Positions 47,011 through 57,095 of a stretch of DNA of 64,000 bases are shown piece after piece. The notes beneath the pieces were generated by a model. That model was not told where the DNA came from and made no database searches. It saw nothing but the letters and a program-made list of their open reading frames with translations. Source of the DNA: Lumbricus rubellus (taxonomy: Eukaryota; Annelida; Clitellata; Crassiclitellata; Lumbricidae); the NCBI GenBank assembly GCA_945859605.1, contig OX243814.1:42476931-42540930 (forward strand). The letters are read 5' to 3'. Position numbers and translations under genes: made by a program. Within the stretch, counting starts at the first letter, position 1, and every line of letters starts with the position of its first letter.

Positions 47011-47334
47011 CAGTGTTGCCACTGAGGTTTCAGAAAAAAACATAAATTTCCTATAAAAAAACCCAGAAAAACACAGACGTCGCCCGGCCGAAAAGTAAAG
47101 AAAATTTTATATTTTCGCCGGCAAAAAAGCTGACGACCTTTTTTTTCAGTCGTCCGGTCTAAAATGTCAAGAAAACTGTACAAATTGTCAACTCGCCCAA
47201 AAAACACAGGATTTTCCCCCAAAAAACCCAGAAATCCAGACGAAAACGGAAAAAAACACAGATTTTTCCAAAAAACCCAGACGAAAGCAAAAAAACACAG
47301 ATCTAGGTGGAAAAACACAGCTGTGGCATCACTG
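47011..47334. mobile_element. hAT-type MITE (family B, copy 1), perfect 8-bp TSD
   Basis: GTCATACA (47003-47010 and 47335-47342) flanks termini CAGTGTTGCCAC and GTGGCATCACTG. The body is built of AAAAACACAG repeats. The whole element is repeated in opposite orientation at 52718-53052. No coding capacity; Lys/Phe-rich frames here come from the A-runs. Confidence 0.9.
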
Positions 47335-47342
47335 GTCATACA

Positions 47343-48469
47343 CGGTTAGTTTCGCGCTAATTACTTTCTCTTGGTAGGCCAATGCAGCCTACAGCGTTTA
47401 AAAAAAACTAATCCATCGATGGACAAAATGGATTTTTTATGACTAGACACTGAATAATATGATTAAAGACCTTGTTTAGGGAGACACAGTAGGAGGATAA
47501 TGACCGTCAGATGAGTGCCTAAAAAACTAATCTGGCTTCTTCGCATGTAATAATTATGTTTATAATAATGACCGTGCATTTACGTATGTAGGACATAATG
47601 TGGGTGTCCACTGTCCATGTATGTATTTATGCATGTTTGTATGTGTGTACACTTTGTATGCATGTATGCAAGCAGGTGATCACAATCATGTAGCCTACAT
47701 TATATACCCTATACAATGTTATATATGCATAAAATTATACACAGCACGCAAACATGCATACAATGTATAAGTAATTTTACATAGGCCTACATAGCCGACT
47801 ATAATATAAATTTACATGTACAATTTTTATGCACAACATAGACTAGTAGGCCTAATATATTATTATTATCTCAAAGACAGGTAGAGACTACTATTATGTT
47901 CTCCCTCAATGTTCTTCTTTTAAGAACACTTCTCCGCATAACTCAAGGCCACATCATTATTAATATACTGTCATCAATTTCGTACCTTTGATGTAGATGT
48001 TAAACAAAATGTCGGCAGAACTCAGAATAAAAATAATTAATTTGTATCTTCATATTCTTTGCAAGACAATAGATTTTCCTCAGAGTATTAAATAGAAATA
48101 ATAGAACCCTTTCTCTAGATCGAATATGTTTCATGTATGTCAAAAATAGAAACAAGAATAATCCATGTTGCTATGGTGTTGTCAGAATCGACAACAACTG
48201 CCTGAATGGGTTAAGTAAGATCTGCAACCATCTATTAAAATATGGCAAATGCATTTTATTTCTAACAACATCTACCTCTCGATTTCGCAACTGCTGCAGG
48301 ATATTCGTAAACAATTCACAAACTGCAACTGTCAAATAGTTTTTAAAACATCATTCAGAAGATTCACGCAAAAGAATGCATAGTTTCGGTAACATCTTCC
48401 ATCGTATATACATTTTACAATATGAATGAAAGTGATTTTTACAGAAATTGATCTCGTTCATTTCTTGGC
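47343..48469. other. No gene recognised
   Basis: AT-rich sequence with TAGGCCTA palindromes near 47784 and 47848. A TTTATT at about 48255 (AATAAA on the minus strand) could serve as the polyadenylation signal of CIAO2A. Confidence 0.4.
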
Positions 48470-51400
48470 TCATCTATCAACATCTTTGATGCAGTCCATG
48501 ACTAATTTTAGCAGGTTGGGATTTTCCAGTGCAGCCGCCACTCTTTCCTTGTCGTTGATCTGCTTGTTGACTACAAAAGCGTAAAAAAACGAAAATATTA
48601 TTACTGCCTAAGGAACAACTTTGTGCAAAATGTCACTGATTCATTACTTTTGATCCTGGATAGCATCTTCCATGTTGGTTCCACTTAGTAACAACAATCA
48701 TATACATGAACAGAGAGAGCGAGATGGGTAACTAATCACTAAGATTGGTGACCTGAGAAATTTATTAGGCAAACAGCTAATTCAAAATTCAAATCAATTT
48801 GCTGAGGAGGTCATACTTAAATGTATATTGTAAACCTCATGGTCAATCGAACTCTTCACTCTGTGGTAGGGTAGCTTCTGGTCTGCAAGCTCACACTTCT
48901 ATAAGACAGCATCGAGCTTTAGCAGAACTTTGTGGGTTCCTCCAACTGGAATGGCCTCCCACTAGACTTGCTATTGACGCTCGGTTAAATACGGCAGCTT
49001 TTAAAGTGCCTCAAATAACACTTCACTAGCTGTGGCTGGGAGCAGCTCTACATAGGTCTCTTGAAGTGGCGCTATATAACTTTGAAGAATGGACGAATGA
49101 ATGATTAACAGAGTTGTGACCAATTAATATCAAATATATAATATCAAATCCTCAGTAAATAAATAATAAATAAATAAATAAACATTAAGTACAGGATGGA
49201 GGGACAAACGTAACAAGCCCATGTAACACAAAATTTGGACATAAAGAATGGCAGTTGACGCAGCTCATAGTGAAACAATTTATACAGCAAGATGCAGGTT
49301 CATAAACAAAGACAACGTAGTTACAAGGTAGGATGAGTAATACTTGCTTTCATCAGCTGTATTGTGCATTCCTTTTTTAATGTTGATATCAACCTAAAAC
49401 AAGTCACAAAGATTAGGTAAAATTTAGGTTGAACAATCAGTAGTACACTTTATAGATCATAGAAACATTAATGCACTTCAAGATTTAATATATAGCGCTC
49501 TTTACGTAGAACTAATTTAAGTTCAGCTGCAAACTATAAGCACGCAGATAACTACAAAAGTCACAACAGAGGACGGAACAAGATGGAGTGAAGAATTCAA
49601 CAAGAATTCTAGAATTTACGCAATTGTCTATGGTACAATTGACTATTACGAATCTCGTGTTTTTAGTCTTTCCAGCCCTAAACAATGCTCAAAATTCTTT
49701 CGTTTTACATAAATGTCTTGTCTTGATAAACATTAAGTTTAAAGTTTATTAGTTTCTGCAAGATCTCTTCATCATGCTTTGTGTTCATTGGGATTCACTG
49801 CACAACCAGTAACAGTTGGAACAATTGTCTGACTATATACACCACATGCAACACAGCTGGCATGCATGCCTAACCTATAGCTCACATTCTGCCCATTAAA
49901 ATATCTTCAATTAATTTAATTTTATTTATTTATTTTTTCCTGAACCAAAACAACAAACAAACATGATACAATTATGGCAGTGAACAATACTTTAACATAA
50001 TTTGGTTAAGAAGGGGAGACCCAGAAGAGATGGACAATCCCTCTAATAGGGCCACCCATTATTCATGTAAAAATAGTTTAAAAAATCACATGATAGCACA
50101 TACAATTGTAGGAATATAGAGATCATTAGGGAGAGAGGAAAAAATTATTAGCCAGCCATTACTAAAAATGCATTAAACTAACAAAGGTAGACCAACACAG
50201 TAATGAATTACTTAAGTGCATTTAAATGTACAATAAAACACACATATAATCGCCGAAAGTCACCACGTCAAATTTCCGCAAAAGAGAAAAGGAAATTCTA
50301 AAGAAGAATGCCAAGCAATGTGCCTGTAATTTATTTAGCAACATCTGCAGACAAGAAAGAGGAATATACGAATATACGATACGATACCTTGTGCTTGTGT
50401 GGTAGACACTGGTCCAACTTTGTTCTCATGCAGAGACCTTGAAAAACACAATAGCAACCAATATTAGCAATGCAAAAACCATTCCATTCAACAAACTTAA
50501 ATCAAAGTCTGAATAATCATTTAATATCCATTAAACAAGTGATGCAATTGGAAGAAAAAAATCACCTGAATCCAAAAAAAAAACCTGAAGGTAAAAAGAG
50601 CAGCACATATTAGATGCATAAAGACATTTCCATATTAAATCAGTGTCTACATTATCATTTTATATAGACTGCATAGACTAAAACATAATAGAAACTGCTA
50701 AAAAAGGAAACACTAAAAGGCACTGAATTTGGTTAAGATATATTTATTTGAAAAGACACTTAAACAGAAGAATCATGCCACCACCAAAAATATCATGATG
50801 CTGCATGGAAAATAAAATGACAAAAAATCACGCAAAAAATTATTAACACATTAAGCAAGTAAACCGCAATTAGTAACTTTTCCCCTCACCCCCACATAGT
50901 GGCTTCACCCATTATTACTTACCAATCATGGTAGCCAGAGAGCAGTGTGGCACGGTAGGTATGAACTCAATTTTTATGAGGCAAGAATCACGATTAAGAG
51001 GCGTCACCATAACTCCATCCTCGTAGACAACACTGAGCTGCTCCAGCGTCTCTGGTTTCTCTGGATCTCGTATATCCTTGATCAAATCTAAAAACAGATT
51101 AAGATTTTTGTGCCTAAAGTATACAATCCTTTTCGAACTCCTTATACCAGTGCAAAAAATACTCAGATATGTCAGCAGCAAACTTCTTTAATCATGCAAA
51201 CTGCATATAATATAAACTGCATGCAAACTGACAAGTAAAACAGTACAATAAAAATATTGGAATGATACATAAAATTGGTTGTAGTTGATATAAGGATAGA
51301 AATCTTTCAAAAACTTATACTACACACCGAGCCTTCAGGCCAGTCAACAACAGACTTTGAGTAGAAATCAGAGTTCAGAGCAAAGTCGAGAAGACAGTGT

Positions 51401-51637
51401 AGTGGCACAGTGGAAAGTGTCGAATGAATTTGGATTTTGGTAAAATAATTGGTGATGAAATTAACCTTGGAAACTTTCCCACTGTATCCCAAGTATTTCA
51501 ATCTTTGGCAGGCTTACCATACACAGTAGCAGAGAGCTCCTCCAAGTCAATGCCATTTGGTGCTGACAACTGTGGCTGTTTATGCTCCGTCATCTCATGC
51601 AAACTCAACTTTGGAATGCTATACTCTGGTGCAATAT
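48470..51637 (-). CDS. CIAO2A: CIAO2A (FAM96A), MIP18-family cytosolic Fe-S assembly component
   Basis: Cytosolic iron-sulfur assembly targeting factor; in animals it acts with CIAO1 and is linked to maturation of IRP1. Exons on the minus strand: 51637-51518, 51087-50923, 50437-50388, 49393-49348, 48570-48470. They join in frame: ...EELSATVYD / [20 protein letters not shown] / [15 protein letters not shown] / [16 protein letters not shown] / [15 protein letters not shown] / [20 protein letters not shown] ... CIKDVDR stop. The TVPHCSLAT motif holds the conserved reactive Cys of the family. DPEKP and INDKERVAA match CIAO2A better than CIAO2B. The first Met in the 5' exon (about 51588) gives 145 residues, close to the vertebrate 160, but that exon is open upstream and a further 5' exon may exist. 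The intron after exon 4 (49347 downward) starts GCAAGT, a GC-AG intron. HIKESHI lies head to head about 1.6 kb away. Confidence 0.93.
48800..49105 (+). pseudogene. L2-like LINE C-terminal relic and tail (in a CIAO2A intron)
   Basis: Plus-strand pieces ([19 protein letters not shown]) resemble the WNSLPxxIR...FKxxLKTxLF end of L2/CR1 polymerases after frameshifts. The tail GGGAGCAGCTCTACATAGG...GTGGCGCTATATAAC and GAAT repeats follow. Confidence 0.5.
49915..50065 (-). mobile_element. LINE 3'-UTR tail fragment
   Basis: The minus strand reads GGGTGGCCCTATTAGAGGG, an imperfect hairpin GGGATTGTCCATCTC, CTTCTGGGTCTCC, and ends in an AATAAAT stretch. It is colinear with the other tails. Confidence 0.5.
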
Positions 51638-52717
51638 CTGCAATATTTTAAAGCATATTTAAGTTTCATTTTAAGAACACAATAAAGGAGTCAGCCTTCT
51701 GGAGTAGGACTAAGGAGGAATCCCATGGCATACATCGGGTCTCCCCTCGCTAAAAATGAGTAAACATAAGTCGAACATGGTAAACGCAGCCATGAATATC
51801 AACAATTCTAACATAGTGGTTGGAAAATTATATTGAATATTTTCTTCCAAGATGCAGAGTGCTAAGGTCGCAAAGTTAGGTCTTATAAATAATAACTGGG
51901 TCAGGTTATCAATTGGCGATGCACATTGAACCACGTGAAAATGCGTTTAAAAGTCAACCATTACAGTTAAGTAAAACGGCTCCACCTCGATCCCACTTTG
52001 TCCAAACCTATTTTCAATGCTCAAATTTGTTATATCGATTAAATAAATCTAAACCACTCCGACCAGTAGGCCTACATGCAATTTTCTAACAACATCGCGT
52101 TTTAGTCATTACCCAAGACCTAACATGAATATTCATGAGGATCTGACTAAAATAATATATGGAAGGCATGGCTAGGGGGCTGGGATTTGGGTATTTTTCC
52201 TTAGGAATCCAGTCATCATTTCACAATATTACAACCAAAGTGCAGCATAAATTGTTGTTTTCATTAAAAGAACACATTTTATTTTATGGGATTAGGATTT
52301 TGTGCTATTTTAAAACATTTGACATTGCTTGGATATAGAAATTAATAATTATGTACCTTTGTTTATTATGCCATGTCTGTACACCAACATGCGGATAGTA
52401 ATAATTTGGTCTATTAAAGAATATTCTTGTCATATCTTAATTCACATACTAGGACCACAACTCCTTTTGTAAAAATATTCTGTGCCGGGACTATAGCTAC
52501 ATATAAATCATAAAAATTCTTGAAATGAATTAATTTTGGCATTGAGGAATAAAGAGCAAAGATCGTAAAGTCTTCGATCACATTTTAATAATAATATTTT
52601 CGTTTATTATTCAACAAACCAGTTGACAGAATATTCTTAACGTTCGTAGTCGTTTGCCCGGTAGCACCATAATCCATTGCGAAATTACACCATAGCGCCC
52701 AAGTTGTTGAGGGCAAG

Positions 52718-53052
52718 CAGTGATGCCACAGCTGTGTTTTTCCAGCTAGATCTGTGTTTTTTTGCTTTCGTCTGTGTCTCTGGGTTTTTTGAGGGGGAAA
52801 TCTGTTTTTTTCGTTTTCGTCTGGATTTCTGTTTTTTTGGGGGGAAAATCTGTGTTTTTTGGGGCGAGTTGACAATTTGTATATTTTTCTTGACATTGTA
52901 GACCGGACGACTAAAAAAAAAAAAAAGGTCATCAACTTTTTTGCCGGCGAAAATATAAAATTTTCTTTACTTTTCGGCCGGGCGACGTCTGTGTTTTTCT
53001 GGGTTTTTTATAGGAAATCTATGTTTTTTCTGAAACCTCAGTGGCAACACTG
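52718..53052. mobile_element. hAT-type MITE (family B, copy 2), perfect 8-bp TSD, HIKESHI promoter region
   Basis: AGGGCAAG (52710-52717 and 53053-53060) flanks termini CAGTGATGCCAC and GTGGCAACACTG. It is an inverted copy of 47011-47334. The right end lies 141 bp before the HIKESHI start codon, so it may sit in or beside the promoter or the 5'-UTR. Confidence 0.9.
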
Positions 53053-53193
53053 AGGGCAAGGCTTTTTATTCAGGGCTGATCCTGATGGTTTGATGTTCGG
53101 TCAATTATTATCGCGGGGCTTGTTTCAGTTCATGTCGGTGCGACGGTTATATTTAACTAAATTTGCGTTTTAGATATTATAAGTTGTAGCAGG

Positions 53194-55998
53194 ATGAATA
53201 TGTTTGGCGTTCTAATCACCGGTCGTTTGGTAAGTCGATGCAAACTGTTGGCAAGAGATCGGTTGTAATTTGTAAAAGCGATGCGTGCTGAAACATTCAT
53301 TCATATTGGAGATTTATATAGCGCCAGTTTAATGCTGTCTAGTCAAGAACGCGCCCGATTCAACTCCGGGGAAACGAACAGGTATAAGTTTGAAATAAAA
53401 CGTGGTTGCAAGGGCACTAGGCGCCTCTGCCACTGGTTGCACTCGTGCCTGGATATAGGAGGAGAGCGACACTAATCATCTTTGTCACATGTGGCAGTGT
53501 TGTTAAACAGCAACAAGCACTGACTGGGCGCCAAGTGAAGAGCCACGGTAATCCCGAAGACTGCATGGCCGTACTCCAAACAATAATGAGGGGTCAGAGT
53601 TGCCTTTCCTGAAAAACTGAATTTTTTATAAGGTGCAGTTGTGGGCCAAAGGTACAAATCCATGCCATTGCCATTAAAAGAATCACTCGAGAACTTCTGG
53701 AAAATATTGAGATTAAAATCAGTAATTAATTGTCATTAGAAATGAAAGCCTTAAAATACCTCTGAAAAGTCTTCTCTTGTTCAACGAGCTTTATTACAAC
53801 TAGTCTAAAAGTTGGTAGCAATTTGAGAAGCTGTTAGTTTAGACCTCTTAAGCAGCTATCAGCAGTTGAATGATTACTACTTAGTATAAATACTTTGGAT
53901 CTGTGTATTTATATTGATTAATTTACTGACTGATTGATCATTGATCAGTTTATCAATCATCTTTCTAATTAAGTGATTGAATTCTTGATTGATATAGCGA
54001 ATAATGGTTGGCTATGAATTGAAGAACCATAATTGATTGAAGAATGGTGAGTAAAAAGACAAGAGGAAGACCAAGGGCAATGTTAGTGGACTGTACAATG
54101 AAGGAGGGCTACTACAAGTTGAAGGAGAGAGCCAGAAAATCATGACAAATACGGGCGCCATTAGGTATACAAACCTGTCTAGAAGAAAAAGAAACAAAGG
54201 AGATGAAATTTCGAATATTCTGTTGTTTTCTCGAGAAGTCTAACCAAGTGCTGTGTATTTTCAGGTCCAAACCGATTTCATCCAGATCAGCGAAACGAAT
54301 TTTGTGTGCAACATCGCCGACGCCGACGATGTCAATCATGTGGTTGTCTTTATGACAGGCCAGGCGCCGTTCCCTGAGGGTATGGGTGGTGCGGTCTACT
54401 TCTCATGGCCGTGTGAACAGGGTCCGGCCTGGCACCTCCTTGGTTATGTTTCCAATGCAAAGCCAAGCAAAATTTTTAAGGTGGCCAACCTGAAGCAAGG
54501 TGCGTGAATTGTAAGAGTGTGTATCCTGGTTTTTTGTGATATTCTTCAAGTAGGATATTCAGTGTTTAATTATACTTAAAAACATGCAAAAGTCGGAAAT
54601 CAAAAATGGAGGAATTTAAAAGTATCTAAAACGTATTTTAAATACTTTATCACTTTTACAATGTGTAATAAATAATGTTACCGAAAAAACCCTGAAGTAT
54701 GTTTCTGGTTTAAAGGTGAGCCAAATTAAATTATAAATAATAGTTACATTCGACTCAATCAATCAAAATCAATCAATCAATCAAATTTTTTTTATTGAGC
54801 CAGAGAAAAGCACACAAGGTACATATCATCACATAAAAATAAAACATGAATGTTATTGGCAACAAAAGGAAACCCAGAAGGGACTGCAGAGTCCCGCTGG
54901 TTAGGGCCACCTAAGCACATTTTCTGGTTCTAGGCGTTAACAAATTCAGCACAATAAAATTATATTCTATTTTCCATCATATATGCAATAAATCAAAAAT
55001 AAATCAAAACTTAACTACGAAAATTAAACGTTCCAAATTTTAACATCACGATATTACATAATGCAAACACGTCTTAATTTTTAAAAATAAATCAATACCA
55101 AACTGAAAAAAGTAAGAAAACCTTAAGTAAAAAACACAAAGCCTTAACTAAGTAGGGAGAAGGAAGTTTAAAGTATGAACCCGACTAACAGTTCTGGTTA
55201 ATCAACCATAAACCCAAGCAATGCTTAAATGACTTAAGAATTGGGATACTGCGAAGGTTTAGAGGTATTCTATTCCATTCAATAGGACCTGCATACTTAA
55301 TGTATGTAACTCCTGTAATAACTTGTAACCATTCGACATATTATGAATTGTAATTATTGTGTTGTGTGAGTTTGAAATTGAACAAAGATTACCATTATTA
55401 TTATCAATACTGTCTCGATGTTATGAATCTACATCATTCTGATTGTTCTTTGTTCTTCATAGGAGAACAAATATTGTTTTCAGTGTTCTAAATCTATATA
55501 TAGCATTCCGATTGTTCTTTGTTCTTCAGAGGAGAACAAATATTGATTTCAGTGTTCTTAATCTACATACAGCTCATTCCGATTGTTCTTTGTTCTTCAG
55601 AAGAGAACAAATATTGATTTCAGTGTTCCAAATCTACATACAACATTCCAATTGTTCTTTGTCGTTCAGAGGAGAACCCGTTCACTGCGCATCCGTTTGG
55701 TCGCCTAGAGAACCACCAGTCGCACATGATGCAGATTGGCATCTCCGTCGAGACGCTTGAATCTCTCGTCCAGCAGACGCCCGCCATCAACACGGCCGTC
55801 ACCGCAGTCGAATCCTATCAGGATTTCTGCACAAAGATGCTCGAGAGTTGCTTCAACTTCGTGGCATCGTTTGCAGTTAACCAGTCCCAGATGACGCCTA
55901 CTCCCTCAGAGTCGTATGTCCCGCTCAGCGCGCTCCAGCAATGGTATCTGAACTTCCAGCGCCGGCTCTCACAGAATCCGTATTTCTGGAAGTCTTAG
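53194..55998 (+). CDS. HIKESHI: Hikeshi (HSP70 nuclear import carrier)
   Basis: Hikeshi carries HSP70 into the nucleus during heat stress by binding FG-nucleoporins. Three exons, 53194-53229, 54265-54499 and 55670-55998, join at GT-AG introns (phase 0, then phase 1) to give 199 residues; human has 197. Exon 1 encodes MNMFGVLITGRL, with the second Met aligning to the human start. Exon 2 encodes VQTDFIQISETNFVCNIADA, then VNHVVVFMTGQAPFPEGMGG and AVYFSWP, the N-terminal beta-sandwich; the Val of AVYF corresponds to human Val54. Exon 3 encodes ENPFTAHPFG, whose Phe matches human Phe97 needed for HSP70 binding, then MQIGISVETLESLVQQTP and a C-terminal end FQRRLSQNPYFWKS. The start is fixed by family alignment and the GTAAGT donor. 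Neighbours: CIAO2A divergent, PEX5 convergent. The 3' part of intron 2 is an unusual array of repeated acceptors. Confidence 0.97.
53285..53352 (-). mobile_element. L2/SINE tail fragment in HIKESHI intron 1
   Basis: The minus strand shows TGGCGCTATATAAATCTCC followed by GAATGAATG. Confidence 0.5.
54041..54145 (+). pseudogene. LINE reverse transcriptase C-terminal relic (HIKESHI intron 1)
   Basis: The frame reads RMVSKKTRGRPRAMLVDC then TMKEGYYKLKERARKS and a stop. RGRPR..LVDC...L.ERA matches the C-terminal end of RTE-like LINE polymerases. Confidence 0.5.
54757..54925 (-). mobile_element. LINE 3'-UTR tail fragment (HIKESHI intron 2)
   Basis: The minus strand reads AGGTGGCCCTAACCAGCGGG, hairpin GGGACTCTGCAGTCCC, CTTCTGGGTTTCC, then AATAAAAAAAATT and (TGAT)n. 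Confidence 0.65.
55405..55675 (+). repeat. Tandem array of about 70-bp units repeating the exon 3 splice acceptor
   Basis: Units begin at 55435, 55504, 55575 and 55644 (spacings 69, 71 and 69 bp), preceded by a partial unit. Each holds CATTC..ATTGTTCTTTG, a TTC(A/T)-pyrimidine stretch with AG, then (A)GGAGAAC. The last unit runs into the real exon 3 start (GGAGAACCC). The decoy acceptors (about 55462, 55531, 55601) would lead to an in-frame TGA within six codons. Confidence 0.85.
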
Positions 55999-57095
55999 GA
56001 ACAGTGTTTAGTTGCAGGAATGACAATGGCGGACACGTTTTCCATATGGTTGCTTAACGTTGGCTATGCATAAGCAAAGGATGATGATGTATCGGGCAAA
56101 TGACAATAGAACGTAACTCTTTTGTTATGCCTTCGTGTTCTGCAACCAATTCACATGAACTGATATGCATTTCTGCTTTGCTGATTTTATTTCCATATTT
56201 TTTGTACCCTAATATCATGTTTATTTTTGCTTTATATGGTGTGGTTACGCCTCTGTTGCATCTAGTTTTCAGTGGCATGCATGGAAACTAGTGAGACACC
56301 TTTAATGTGTGTTTTTAAGATATTTGGAAAGGCACTACCTACATGACTAATGCATTTAAACAGGTAAATGACTTTTTCTTAGACATTTGCCAGGCACAGG
56401 AATCCTGTCATTCTGAAGCTAAAAAACAAAATGTCATTCATTTTGAGCCAAATGTATGCGAAACTATGTAGAGGTAATAGTACTAGGTTACAGCGCAGTA
56501 TTCTTTCATCATTTCAAGAATATGAAGTTTCTATTTGGCCGAGTTAGTAGTAACAGAGGCAACCGTACTAGATCACAAAACAATTCCAGTATATGTATTT
56601 ATTATTTTATTTGGTGCCATACCATACTGAAATTTAGCCAAATTAAATTTCAGAGAGTACAGACACATGTTCAAGTGTTATAATTTCACGTAAAAGCTGT
56701 ACACGATCATTGTTTTTGTTCATGCGTGGTAGAAGGGACAATGGGACATTGGAATGCTTACCCTAAAAATGTAATATATTCTTACATAAAACAATATCCT
56801 GATTATCTTTAAAGCTGCAACACAACAATTCCAAGGCCCAACACAAAATCACAAACTAAAACCAGCTACCAGCAAATCTGACGTTTCACATTCATTTCAC
56901 AGGGAAAAAATATGCACCCAAACACCAAGACATTATTCCGCAGCAAAATATAAATATGAACGGTTGAACTTATATTTAACATCAGGAAATTTCTTGGCAG
57001 AAAATCTTGTACCATCTTACTCACCGGAACTTAACTAAACTTAGCCTGAAAGGGCAACTTTTTTCTTAGATTTGTTGCCAAGTGTTCATATGGGG
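55999..57095. other. 3' flanks of HIKESHI and PEX5 (convergent)
   Basis: This 1.1-kb space lies between two stop codons facing each other, so it must hold both 3'-UTRs. I see no further coding sequence. TTTATT at about 56583 and 56598 could be minus-strand AATAAA signals for PEX5; no clean AATAAA for HIKESHI is visible. Confidence 0.4.

Noticed and set aside
47004..47339. 111-codon Phe/Lys-rich frame, and its counterpart at 52585-53053
   Set aside because: It lies within MITE family B; the frame results from A/T runs.
51710..51934. Possible first coding exon of CIAO2A upstream of 51637
   Set aside because: The frame has no similarity to the family and offers no donor giving the required phase; a 5' exon may exist but I cannot place it.
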